Below, one piece after another: positions 33,861 to 42,182 of a stretch of 64,000 bases of DNA. The stretch comes from Metabacillus kandeliae (GTDB lineage Bacteria; Bacillota; Bacilli; Bacillales; Bacillaceae). Made by a program: the position numbers and the translations under genes. The number at the start of each line of letters is the position of its first letter. The first letter of the stretch is position 1. The stretch lies in NCBI RefSeq assembly GCF_021166585.1, contig NZ_JAJOZE010000006.1:62001-126000 (forward strand), read 5' to 3'. The notes below the pieces were generated by a model. The model saw nothing but the letters and a program-made list of their open reading frames with translations. It was not told the DNA's origin and did no database searches.

Positions 33861-34910
33861 ATGGAAATAGGCATCAGCACATTTGTCGAAACAACACCTG
33901 ATGTAAAAACAGGTAAAACAATAAGCCATGCAGAGCGGCTGCGTGAGGTCGTGGAGGAAATTATTCTTGCAGATCAAGTTGGCTTGGACGTATTCGGAGT
34001 TGGCGAACATCATCGCCGTGATTATGCTGCTTCCTCTCCTGCTGTTGTCCTTGCTGCTGCAGCGCCTCAAACAAAGCGGATCCGTCTGACGAGTGCGGTT
34101 ACAGTGCTTTCTTCTGCCGATCCTGTGAGGGTGTTTCAGGATTTTGCCACACTTGACGGCATCTCAAATGGCCGTGCTGAAATTATGGCAGGGCGCGGTT
34201 CGTTCATCGAATCCTTTCCGCTGTTCGGCTATGACTTAAACGACTATGATGAGCTTTTTGACGAAAAGCTGGACCTGCTGTTAACACTGCAAAAATCCGA
34301 GACTGTGACATGGTCCGGAAAGCATCGCGCGGCGATACCAAATCGGGGCATCTATCCGCGCCCTGTGCAGAACCCGCTTCCTATATGGATCGGAAGCGGC
34401 GGAAATGCCCAATCCGTTATTCGTGCAGGGGTGCTCGGACTTCCGCTGGTCCTTGCGATTATTGGCGGACGCCCTGCTCAGTTCGCCCCGCTTGTGGATC
34501 TGTATAAGCAGGCAGCAGCCCATGCTGGCCATGACGCAGCAAAGCTTCAGGTTGCTTCACATTCCCATGGATTTATAGCAGAGGATGATGAAACAGCAGC
34601 AGAGGAATTTTTCCCTTCCACACAGCAAGCCATGAATGTACTTGGAAGAGAACGGGGCTGGGGACACTATAACAGAGCAGCATTTGATGCGGCGCGCAGC
34701 ACTGAAGGAGCCCTTTTTGCCGGAGACCCGGAAACCGTTTCCCGAAAGATCATTAACCTTCGCAAAGAAGTGGGTGTTACACGGTTCCTCTTGCATGTTC
34801 CGGTAGGTTCCATGCCTCATGCAGATGTGATGAAAGCGATCGAATTGCTTGGAAAAGAAGTGGCACCGGCGGTCAGGAAGGAAGTGGCTGAGTGGGAAGC
34901 CAAGCAGTAA
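33861..34910 (+). CDS. LLM-class flavin-dependent oxidoreductase
   Basis: A 349-residue protein; ATG 33861 is preferred (GGAG 8 bases upstream). It has the bacterial luciferase-like TIM barrel: DVFGVGEHHRRDYAASSPAVVLAAAAPQT near the start, DFATLDGISNGRAEIMAGRGSF, and IWIGSGG. These bind FMN and substrate. It is probably an FMNH2- or FMN-dependent monooxygenase or oxidoreductase; the substrate is unknown. No flavin reductase gene is adjacent. Confidence 0.87.
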   Translation: MEIGISTFVETTPDVKTGKTISHAERLREVVEEIILADQVGLDVFGVGEHHRRDYAASSPAVVLAAAAPQTKRIRLTSAVTVLSSADPVRVFQDFATLDGISNGRAEIMAGRGSFIESFPLFGYDLNDYDELFDEKLDLLLTLQKSETVTWSGKHRAAIPNRGIYPRPVQNPLPIWIGSGGNAQSVIRAGVLGLPLVLAIIGGRPAQFAPLVDLYKQAAAHAGHDAAKLQVASHSHGFIAEDDETAAEEFFPSTQQAMNVLGRERGWGHYNRAAFDAARSTEGALFAGDPETVSRKIINLRKEVGVTRFLLHVPVGSMPHADVMKAIELLGKEVAPAVRKEVAEWEAKQ

Positions 34911-35040
34911 GGTAAACTTATCCGGAAAAGTGACAATAAATAAAGCATCAAGGAAGTACCCCCCACTTTTTTTATAGATTTAGATAGTTTATAATTATTA
35001 GACAACAGTAGATATTTCATGAGGTAAATCATTATAATAG

Positions 35041-35060
35041 AATATGAAAACGTTCATATT
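35041..35060. promoter_or_regulatory. inverted repeat upstream of mqo
   Basis: AATATGAAAACGTTCATATT has perfect 8-bp arms around a 4-base centre. TATAAT (35033-35038) lies just before it, so it sits where a repressor would cover the start of transcription. One arm (GTTCATATT) equals an HssR half site, but HssR uses direct repeats. Confidence 0.5.
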
Positions 35061-35071
35061 TACACAAAAAG

Positions 35072-35131
35072 AAGCGCTGCTTGCCTGGACATCTAAATGG
35101 CTGGGCATATGGCGGTCTTAAGGCAGCGCTT
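35072..35131 (+). other. leader hairpin before mqo
   Basis: AAGCGCTGC (35072-35080) pairs with GCAGCGCTT (35123-35131), with about 42 bases between. A short T-containing tail follows, 20 bases before the mqo ribosome site. It may be a terminator/attenuator or an mRNA-stabilising stem. Confidence 0.5.
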
Positions 35132-35166
35132 ACTCTTTTATATATGTATAGGGGATGAGGTTGAAA

Positions 35167-36669
35167 ATGAGCAGCATACAGAAGAAGACAGATGTGATCT
35201 TAATCGGTGCGGGCGTCATGAGTGCGACTTTGGGGACATTATTGAAGGAGCTTGCTCCTGAGTGGAACATTAAAATGTTTGAGAAGCTTGAAAAGTCAGG
35301 GGAAGAAAGCTCAAACGAATGGAACAATGCAGGCACAGGGCATGCTGCTTTGTGCGAGCTCAACTACACGTCTGAAAAGCCGGACGGTTCCATTGATATC
35401 AGCAAGGCCATCAGCATCAATGAACAGTTTCAGCTCTCACGGCAGTTTTGGTCTTTTTTAGTCAATAAGGGTCTTCTTAAAAACCCGAAGGATTTCATTA
35501 TGCCAATTCCGCATATGAGCATGGTGATGGGGGAGAAGAATGTTGCTTTTCTGCAAAAACGTTTTAAAGCGCTGTCAAAAAATCCGCTTTTCAGCGGAAT
35601 GGAATATTCGGAGGATCCGGCAAAGCTGAAGGAGTGGATTCCTCTCATCATGGATGGGCGCAATCCAGGCGAGCCGATTGCTGCAACGAAAATTGACACA
35701 GGTACAGACGTTAATTTCGGTGCGCTGACACGCTTGCTGTTTGACCACTTGAAAACAAAAGGCGCAGAGCTTCATTATAAGCACATGGTAAAGGATATGA
35801 ACAAAACGAGCGACGGTTTGTGGGAAGTAAAAGTACAGAATATGGACAGCGGAAAAACGGAAATCCATACATCTAAATTTGTGTTTATCGGCGGCGGAGG
35901 AGGAAGTCTGCCATTGCTGCAGAAGACAGGCATTCCAGAGTCCAAGCATATCGGCGGGTTTCCTGTCAGCGGACTGTTCCTGGTCTGCAATAAGCCGGAA
36001 ATCGCTGAGCAGCATCATGCGAAAGTGTACGGCAAAGCAAAGGTCGGCGCACCGCCAATGTCTGTGCCGCATCTTGATACGCGCTATATTGCAGGCAAGA
36101 AAACGCTTTTGTTCGGACCATTTGCCGGCTTTTCGCCTAAGTTCTTAAAAACAGGCTCTAACCTCGACCTGATCGGATCTGTTAAACCGAACAATCTGAT
36201 GACGATGCTCGCAGCAGGGGTAAAAGAAATGGGACTGACCAGATACCTGATTCAGCAGGTGCTGCTGTCCAATGAGAAACGTATTGAAGAGCTGCGCGAA
36301 TTTATTCCGAACGCAAAAAGCGAGGATTGGGATGTTGTCGTTGCAGGACAGCGCGTGCAGGTGATTAAAGATACAGACGCAGGCGGAAAAGGGACCCTGC
36401 AATTCGGAACAGAAGTTGTCACAGCATCAGATGGCTCCATTGCAGCCTTGCTCGGCGCATCCCCTGGTGCTTCTACGGCCGTTCACGTTATGCTGCAGGT
36501 CATGAACCGCTGCTTCCCGCAGCACATCAAGGAATGGGAGCCTAGAATTAAAGAAATGGTGCCTTCTTATGGTGTATCTCTTTCTGAAAAACCTGAAATG
36601 TTCAGGGAAATTCATACTTCTACTGCTCAAACGCTCGGCTTAGACGAAAAAAAAGCGGTGTTAAGCTGA
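35167..36669 (+). CDS. mqo: malate:quinone oxidoreductase
   Basis: A 500-residue protein. ATG 35167 follows GATGAGG at good distance; ATG 35155 overlaps that site. The FAD-binding motif is [55 protein letters not shown] and [14 protein letters not shown] are characteristic of Mqo. It oxidises malate to oxaloacetate at the inner face of the membrane and passes electrons to menaquinone. Length matches the family. It stands alone, with a structured leader and a palindrome upstream. Confidence 0.95.
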   Translation: MSSIQKKTDVILIGAGVMSATLGTLLKELAPEWNIKMFEKLEKSGEESSNEWNNAGTGHAALCELNYTSEKPDGSIDISKAISINEQFQLSRQFWSFLVNKGLLKNPKDFIMPIPHMSMVMGEKNVAFLQKRFKALSKNPLFSGMEYSEDPAKLKEWIPLIMDGRNPGEPIAATKIDTGTDVNFGALTRLLFDHLKTKGAELHYKHMVKDMNKTSDGLWEVKVQNMDSGKTEIHTSKFVFIGGGGGSLPLLQKTGIPESKHIGGFPVSGLFLVCNKPEIAEQHHAKVYGKAKVGAPPMSVPHLDTRYIAGKKTLLFGPFAGFSPKFLKTGSNLDLIGSVKPNNLMTMLAAGVKEMGLTRYLIQQVLLSNEKRIEELREFIPNAKSEDWDVVVAGQRVQVIKDTDAGGKGTLQFGTEVVTASDGSIAALLGASPGASTAVHVMLQVMNRCFPQHIKEWEPRIKEMVPSYGVSLSEKPEMFREIHTSTAQTLGLDEKKAVLS

Positions 36670-36690
36670 AAGATCCGGGCAAGAAAAGAC

Positions 36691-36733
36691 AGAACCTTTG
36701 ATCCTGATGGGGATTGAGGGTTCTTTTTTTAAT
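36691..36733 (+). terminator. intrinsic terminator of mqo
   Basis: AGAACCTTTGATCC pairs with GGGGATTGAGGGTTCT around a short loop and is followed by a T7 run. Confidence 0.85.
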
Positions 36734-36774
36734 TTAAAGCTATGTTAAAGAAGAATGGTGAGTTTTACGCACCT

Positions 36775-36904
36775 GTTGACCTGCGTTCCAGGCGGGAGAC
36801 TCTTGCGGGAACAGCGGGACAGGTGAAACCCCGCAGGTGCTAAAGCGCAGAGGAGGCTCACCGCCCGCCCCGCGGAAAGCGGACGCCTGAGTACTGCAAT
36901 CAAC
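36775..36904. repeat. structured Bacillaceae intergenic repeat, about 130 bp
   Basis: The unit begins GTTGACCTGCG and ends TGCAATCAAC, so its ends are inverted. Inside are GCGGGAACAGCGGGACAGGTG, CCCCGCAGGTGC, GAGGAGGCTCACCGCCCGCCCCGCGGAAAGC. I recall very similar GC-rich units from intergenic regions of other Bacillaceae. No protein is plausible here. Only one copy is in this window. Confidence 0.7.
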
Positions 36905-36950
36905 AGCCAAATTTAAAGAACGGCAGACCAAGATAGGGTGCAAAAGGAAA

Positions 36951-36986
36951 AGAAAAAAGGTGCTTTACCCTGCAGCAAAGCACCTT
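36951..36986 (-). terminator. terminator of hrtBA operon
   Basis: On the - strand GGTGCTTT / AAAGCACC with a 10-nt loop is followed by TTTTTTCTTTT. Confidence 0.85.
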
Positions 36987-36991
36987 TCTCT

Positions 36992-37669
36992 TTATTTCTC
37001 AGCTAATCTCCCGTCTTCCATATAAATCACACGGGTGCAGAGATCGAGCATCCGTTTATCGTGTGTGACCATGATCGCAGCCTTGTCCCTGAGCTTCACT
37101 TCATCAGCGAGCATTTGGACAACGGACCTGCCCCGCTCTGAATCAAGGCTTGCTGTCGGCTCATCGGCCAGCAGAATTTCAGGTTCATTCATCCAGGCTC
37201 TGGCGATGGCGGCCCGCTGTTTTTCCCCGCCTGATAAGCTGTCTGGATAGTGATTCCTCCGATGGGATAAGCCGAGTCTTTCCAGAAGACTCTCTGATCG
37301 CCTTTGGGCCTGTTTATCCTTCTTTCCGGCTAATTCAGAAATAAGCAGAAGCTGATCCTGAACCGTTAAATAGGGAATGAGATTGGATGATTGAAAGACA
37401 AATCCAATTTTCTTCAGGCGAACGTGGTTCATTTTTTTTGGAGACAGCTGGCTGATGTCCTGGCCATCCAGCAGGATGCGGCCGCTTGTAGGGGACAAAA
37501 GCGCTCCTGCGATGGATAAAAAGGTGCTTTTTCCGGATCCTGAAGGCCCGGCAACGGCAATAAATTCCCCTGCTTTTACATTCAGTGACACATCTTTCAA
37601 TACTTGAACGGTGCTGTCGCCATCTCCATATACTTTATTGATCTTTTCCAGCATTAGCTTGCTTGTCAT
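36992..37669 (-). CDS. hrtA: ABC transporter ATP-binding protein, haem efflux type (HrtA)
   Basis: A 225-residue ATPase with Walker A GPSGSGKST, Q-loop FQSSNLIPYLTV, signature LSGGEKQR, Walker B ILLADEPTASLDSERG and H-loop VTHD. IGFVFQSSNLIPYLTVQ and ADEPTASLD are close to staphylococcal HrtA. Its ATG overlaps the stop of the permease gene (TAATG), so they are one operon. With HrtB it should export toxic haem or porphyrin from the membrane. A terminator follows immediately. Confidence 0.82.
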   Translation of the reverse strand: MTSKLMLEKINKVYGDGDSTVQVLKDVSLNVKAGEFIAVAGPSGSGKSTFLSIAGALLSPTSGRILLDGQDISQLSPKKMNHVRLKKIGFVFQSSNLIPYLTVQDQLLLISELAGKKDKQAQRRSESLLERLGLSHRRNHYPDSLSGGEKQRAAIARAWMNEPEILLADEPTASLDSERGRSVVQMLADEVKLRDKAAIMVTHDKRMLDLCTRVIYMEDGRLAEK

Positions 37670-38745
37670 TAAGCAGCCCTCCCAATGGCATCAATGGCAT
37701 CAATTTTTACTACTTTGTACAAGGACAGCAGTGATCCTATCAGCGAAACGGCGAGAAACAAGGCGGAGCAAAGAATCACAAGCGACGGTGCGAGATCAAA
37801 AGGCATCGAACCTGGAAGAAGAGCAGCGAGTCCATAAGCCAGGAGTGCAGCAGCAGCGAGACTTAAAACCGTCAACAGCAGGATCTGCCCGATGATGGAT
37901 TTCGCCAAATATCCTGAAGAAGCCCCAATGGCTTTCAGCACACCAAACTGATTGATTTTTTGAATCGTGACCACATAGAAAAAAACAGCGAGCACAAAGC
38001 CTGCAATGATAAACAGGAAGACAATCATCATCAAAAGGGAGCCTTGTTCTTCTTTATAGCCGGGAATTCCCTGTAAGGCCTCACTCTTCGATACAACCTC
38101 AAAGCCGGAAAGGTTTTTCTCCATACCAGCGCTTGTTTTTAGAGCGATTGCATTAAAGGCAGGGTCCGCCTTGTTTATCGCTTTCCATTCTTTAAAAGTG
38201 AGATGGATTACAGGGGTGTGGCTGAAGGACTGTGCTTTCGTGAAACCTGTAATGGTAAAGGTCTTGCCTGATTCCGAATCGCGAATTTGATCTCCTAAGG
38301 AAAAGCCCTCCTCCTTTAACGACTCGTCCGCTGCGACATTTTTATCGCTGCTGCCCGCTGGCATTTGGCCCTCTGCTAAGTTGGGCTTCAGCATGCTATC
38401 TGGATCAATCGCAAAAAAGGATGCATCAATCTTTTTATCTGACTTTTCTTTCGTGATGGCCCCCATGCGGATGGCCAGCGGGGCAGCCTGATCCTCTGCA
38501 AGCGTATGCTGCACCTGATGGACAATTTCATGGGATATAGATGACCGGTTCAGACGGTGATCGGCCTCCTTTTGCAAAAGGAAATAATCAGCCTTCATTA
38601 ACTGGATCGAGGAAGCATTATCGGAAGACAGCCCTTTCGCAAGGCCTGAAACAAAAAGGACAAGAAAGGCAATCAAAATCATAATCGATCCGATCAGCAG
38701 GTAGCGCAGCTTCGCATGCTTCAGCTCCCGTAGTGAAAGAAACAT
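37669..38745 (-). CDS. hrtB: ABC transporter permease, haem efflux type (HrtB)
   Basis: A 358-residue MacB/FtsX-type permease. It has one N-terminal membrane helix (about 18-37), a large extracellular domain (about 50-230) and three C-terminal helices (about 237-262, 287-312, 320-345). KINQFGVLKAIGAS is the usual cytoplasmic coupling segment of HrtB-like proteins. GGAG lies upstream of ATG 38745. A direct repeat like the HssR box precedes the gene. It works with HrtA in haem detoxification. Confidence 0.82.
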   Translation of the reverse strand: MFLSLRELKHAKLRYLLIGSIMILIAFLVLFVSGLAKGLSSDNASSIQLMKADYFLLQKEADHRLNRSSISHEIVHQVQHTLAEDQAAPLAIRMGAITKEKSDKKIDASFFAIDPDSMLKPNLAEGQMPAGSSDKNVAADESLKEEGFSLGDQIRDSESGKTFTITGFTKAQSFSHTPVIHLTFKEWKAINKADPAFNAIALKTSAGMEKNLSGFEVVSKSEALQGIPGYKEEQGSLLMMIVFLFIIAGFVLAVFFYVVTIQKINQFGVLKAIGASSGYLAKSIIGQILLLTVLSLAAAALLAYGLAALLPGSMPFDLAPSLVILCSALFLAVSLIGSLLSLYKVVKIDAIDAIGRAA

Positions 38746-38796
38746 CTATTGTTCATCTCCATTCGTGTTTTGGTTACAAGAAAAGAATATAACTTG

Positions 38797-38816
38797 AATA
38801 TGAATGGAGCATGAAC
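38797..38816 (-). promoter_or_regulatory. probable HssR-binding direct repeat
   Basis: On the - strand GTTCATGCT-CC-ATTCATATT matches the GTTCATATT-N2-GTTCATATT box of staphylococcal HssR, in the same 9-2-9 layout, about 50 bp before hrtB. Confidence 0.65.
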
Positions 38817-38828
38817 AGCGCATAACAA

Positions 38829-38862
38829 AAACCCTCCCGTTATCTTCTCGGAAGGGTTACCT
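38829..38862 (-). terminator. terminator overlapping the 3' end of hssS
   Basis: On the - strand ACCCTTCCG pairs with CGGGAGGGT and is followed by TTTTTG. It separates hssRS from hrtBA. Confidence 0.65.
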
Positions 38863-40219
38863 GAAAAGCTGTTCCTTTGCCAGGCTCACTCTGTACATCA
38901 ATCTTTCCGTCATGCAGATCAATGATCTTTTTAACGATGGCGAGGCCCAAGCCGCTGCTTGCTTGTTTTCTTTCTCTTGCTTTGTCGGCTTTATAGAAAC
39001 GGTCGAAGATGAAGGATTGATCTTTCTTGGAGATTCCGATTCCTGTATCCGTAATCCTAACAATACAATGATCTTCCTGTTTTTTTAGTGAGATGGAGAT
39101 GGTCCCGCCTGGCTCTGTGTACTTGATGCTGTTTGTAATCAGATTAGTCCAGACTTGATGAAGCAGATTTTCATCTCCATATAGAAAAGCTTCAGGCAGC
39201 TCAAGATCGATGGCCAGCTCTTTTTCCCGCCAGTGCCATTCGGTCATGAGAATCACCTGCTTAAGCTGGGCAGCCAGGTCGTATGTTTTTTTATCGAGCA
39301 GGCTCTCTTCTTTATCCAGGGAGGCGAGAGTCAATAATTGTTTGCTGAGCTGCGACATCCGCCTGCTTTCCTGCTCAATTATGGTCAAATAATGCTGGCG
39401 CTCTTCTTCCGGCAGGTGCCTGGATTGCAGCGTTTGGGAAAATCCCTGTATGGAGGCAAGCGGGGATTGAATTTCATGGGATACATTTGAAACAAATTCC
39501 TGTCTGCTTGCCTCAAGCTGATCAAGACTCTTCGCCATCTGTGAAAAGTGGGAGGCGAGACGCCCTATTTCGTCGCGCCGCTTCACATTCAGCTGAATAT
39601 TGTATTTACCCGAGGAGATGCTTTTTGTAGCCTCTGTCAGCTTTGTAATGGGAGCTACAAGGTACCGGGTGCTGAAAACAACAAGCAAAACGCTGATGGC
39701 AAAGGTCAAGAGCAGCAGGACAGCCAAGAAGATTCTCAGTTCCCCGATTTGAAGCTCTGTGTCCGGCCGCATAAACATGGCGTACGGCTTTTTATTGATT
39801 GTGACAGGCAGACCGATCGTATTCTTTAAATCATTTTCAAAAAAGCCGGTGATAAATATTTTAGATGGATAGTCTCTGATGCCGTGATAAACTCCGCCTG
39901 AAAGCACCGTTTGAATCGTTTGGCGATCTAATGTGTTTTTCCGGAAAGCATGGCCGTAGAAGGTGCCTTTGTTCTTGTCCGTTACAAGATAGAGTTGATA
40001 GCCGAGATTGGAGACGTGGGTCAGATAAGAACCTGCCGGATCCTCCGGGTTTTCATCGTAAAAGGCTTTGACATCCTCTGCCATCTTCGTCAGCTTGGCA
40101 TCATTAACAGGCTTTAAATAAAACTGGTAATAAGCATTTGATAGAAAAAACGCCAGCAGGCTGCTCATAATCATCACCAGCAGAGTGGTAAGAAAAAGCC
40201 TCAGATAAAGAGTTCTCAC
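38840..40219 (-). CDS. hssS: sensor histidine kinase, HssS-type
   Basis: A 459-residue kinase. Two membrane helices (about 7-28 and 162-185) enclose an extracellular sensor of about 130 residues. A HAMP domain (about 187-238) follows. The H-box is FVSNVSHEIQSPLASI, with N, G1 (DTGIGISK) and G2 (GLGLAIVKK) boxes in the ATPase domain. The GTG start overlaps the hssR stop (GTGA). Next to hrtBA, it should sense haem stress and phosphorylate HssR. Confidence 0.85.
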   Translation of the reverse strand: MRTLYLRLFLTTLLVMIMSSLLAFFLSNAYYQFYLKPVNDAKLTKMAEDVKAFYDENPEDPAGSYLTHVSNLGYQLYLVTDKNKGTFYGHAFRKNTLDRQTIQTVLSGGVYHGIRDYPSKIFITGFFENDLKNTIGLPVTINKKPYAMFMRPDTELQIGELRIFLAVLLLLTFAISVLLVVFSTRYLVAPITKLTEATKSISSGKYNIQLNVKRRDEIGRLASHFSQMAKSLDQLEASRQEFVSNVSHEIQSPLASIQGFSQTLQSRHLPEEERQHYLTIIEQESRRMSQLSKQLLTLASLDKEESLLDKKTYDLAAQLKQVILMTEWHWREKELAIDLELPEAFLYGDENLLHQVWTNLITNSIKYTEPGGTISISLKKQEDHCIVRITDTGIGISKKDQSFIFDRFYKADKARERKQASSGLGLAIVKKIIDLHDGKIDVQSEPGKGTAFQVTLPRR

Positions 40220-40887
40220 TGCTTCAATGCCTCCAATTTGTAGCCGATTCCGCGGACGGTCTGAATGTGGAAATCCTCAACTGATGCAAATCGCTCTCTC
40301 AGCCGTTTAATGTGAACGTCAATCGTGCGATCATCTCCTGTAAAATCCGCTCCCCACACTAATTGAATCAGCTCGTCCCGTGAAAAGACCCTTTTCGGAA
40401 AGCTTGCGAGCTGTGCCAGCAGTTCAAACTCCTTCATTGGAAGCAGGAGAATTTTGCCGTTGCTATGAACTTCGTAGCTCCGTCTGTCAATCGTTGTCCC
40501 GTTCAGCACAATTTTGTCAAGGCTCGCCATTTTATAACGCCTCAGCAAAGCTTTGATGCGAAATAAAAGCTCCTTCGGTTCAAAAGGCTTTGTGACATAA
40601 TCATCTGTGCCGACGAGGTATCCTTTTTCTTTATCAGATAGCTGATCCTTTGCAGTTAGAAGAATAACGGGGAAATTATAGCTGCTGCGGATTTCTTCAC
40701 AAAGCTGGTAGCCGTCTTTATTCGGCATCATCACATCCACTACAGCTAAGTGAACCTGCTGTGATAAAAGCGTTGCTGCTTCATTGCCATCTGCTGCTTC
40801 TGACACGAGATACCCTTCTGTTTGGAGGGTATGACGCAGCAGCTCGCGGATATGCGGATCATCATCTGCTACTAATATGTGAATCAT
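40216..40887 (-). CDS. hssR: OmpR-family response regulator, HssR-type
   Basis: A 223-residue regulator; ATG 40887 has AGGTGG 9 bases upstream. The receiver has DDD near the start, the phospho-accepting Asp in VVDVMMPNKDG, Thr in LLTAK and Lys in VTKPFEPKEL. The winged helix ends RTIDVHIKRLRERF and TVRGIGYKLE. It resembles HssR along its length. It should activate hrtBA through the direct repeat at 38797-38816. Unlike in staphylococci, it is co-directional with the transporter genes. Confidence 0.86.
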   Translation of the reverse strand: MIHILVADDDPHIRELLRHTLQTEGYLVSEAADGNEAATLLSQQVHLAVVDVMMPNKDGYQLCEEIRSSYNFPVILLTAKDQLSDKEKGYLVGTDDYVTKPFEPKELLFRIKALLRRYKMASLDKIVLNGTTIDRRSYEVHSNGKILLLPMKEFELLAQLASFPKRVFSRDELIQLVWGADFTGDDRTIDVHIKRLRERFASVEDFHIQTVRGIGYKLEALKQ

Positions 40888-41473
40888 GGATATAACCACC
40901 TAATCAATCATTGGCTTGCTGAATCATTTTATATGATTATCTTGCTCTCCGTCATCTAACAATCCGTTTTTTATGGTTCATATAAATTAAACCATTATTT
41001 TGAAAATAAAATAAGTTACAGCACATGTAAGGGTGTACTAAGCCATGATTTACTTGAAAACTTAAATTAACTAATTTCAAGATGAGTGATTATTCAATAG
41101 TTTTACCAGACATTACAATAATTGATAAGGATTTAATCTTCGGTAAAAGGCAGTACATAACTTATGCAGGAAAAATGAATCAGGATACAACACAGCAAGT
41201 TTTTTACTTTGACAATAAAGAAAAGCCAATTTAAATTGCTGTGACTCTTGTTTTTCACACGTGCGTATCTAGGGAACGAGTTTTTACATTACTAATTGCT
41301 AAGCTAAAGATAAACTAGAGATGAAATTTTTATTAATCTGATATAGTATAAATTAAGGTTAAACCAAAATTGTAAAGAAATGATAGATCGGTATATTTTT
41401 GGGAGAATAAAAATCTAATAAAAACAGACAGTTGAGCAGCGCAAGTTCACCTTTGAAAAAGGAGACGATAATA
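40888..41473. other. AT-rich intergenic region at the left edge of an island
   Basis: About 585 bases where composition shifts to AT-rich. Apart from a doubtful 50-codon frame (41082-41234) I see no gene, strong terminator or clear promoter. Confidence 0.4.
41082..41234 (+). pseudogene. doubtful short frame, possible gene remnant
   Basis: Fifty codons from ATG 41082 to TAA 41234 without a good ribosome site. The predicted product has protein-like composition (SDYSIVLPDITIIDKD, VFYFDNKEK), so it may be the remnant of a degraded gene rather than a functional one. Confidence 0.2.
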
Positions 41474-42037
41474 ATGAAAAGAACTCCTATAAAGGATAAA
41501 TTACATAAAGGAATTTTGCTTTTTTCAGTTCTATATTTAATTATTAGGATCTTCATGACAATTTTGACTACAAAGTTGGATATTGTACTATATTATTCAG
41601 CATTAAATCTAAATTTGACTCATTTTGCATGGTATATGGATATCGTTTTTTCACTATTGGCTTCATTTGCCCTATTCTTTTATTGCAAATCAAAAATTCC
41701 TTCATTTTTTATCTTTTGTATAATGTTGGTATCTATATTTAAATTGTTTCCTTTAATGGCATATTCTAGTGAGTATTTGTCCATAAATAGCCATTTGACT
41801 AACGGGAAATATATAACATCGAATCATCAATCAAACGGAGTCAATGATGGAAATATGTACCTCACAGTATTCGTGTATAAAAAAGAATTCCCTTTGTTTT
41901 TTAAAATGCAGGGAAGATACTCAAAATATGTCCCATCCTCTAGTAAGACTTTCAAAAATTTCACTTACAAAAAGTATACTATTAGTAAAAATGGGGATTT
42001 GTTATCCTATGGATACTTTGACATTCCGCTAAAATAA
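41474..42037 (+). CDS. hypothetical membrane protein
   Basis: AAAGGAGA precedes ATG 41474, giving 187 residues. Three to four membrane helices (about 15-35, 43-60, 61-75 and 80-97) are followed by an extracellular-looking, polar C-terminal half (100-187) rich in Ser, Tyr and Lys. No family recognised. AT-rich codon use differs from the neighbouring hss genes. Confidence 0.6.
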   Translation: MKRTPIKDKLHKGILLFSVLYLIIRIFMTILTTKLDIVLYYSALNLNLTHFAWYMDIVFSLLASFALFFYCKSKIPSFFIFCIMLVSIFKLFPLMAYSSEYLSINSHLTNGKYITSNHQSNGVNDGNMYLTVFVYKKEFPLFFKMQGRYSKYVPSSSKTFKNFTYKKYTISKNGDLLSYGYFDIPLK

Positions 42038-42108
42038 TTATTTAGATTTGACTTCTTTTTCAGAAGTAAATTAGGCTGATCATAGTGTTAGCTATCATTC
42101 TTCATTAA

Positions 42109-42164
42109 GAAGACCCGAGTAATATCACCTTATTAAGTGAATTATTATTCGGGTCTTGCTTTAT
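42109..42164. terminator. terminator between convergent genes
   Basis: AAGACCCGA pairs with TCGGGTCTT, with further A/T pairing inside, then CTTTATATT. A TTAATTAATTAATTAA tract follows. Confidence 0.7.
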
Positions 42165-42182
42165 ATTAATTAATTAATTAAC

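Noticed and set aside
35041-35060. HssR site upstream of mqo
   Set aside because: It contains one GTTCATATT half site, but in inverted rather than direct arrangement, so HssR control is not supported.
36740-36943. 67-codon frame on the - strand over the structured repeat
   Set aside because: It is a by-product of the GC-rich repeat; Cys/Pro-rich composition and no ribosome site.
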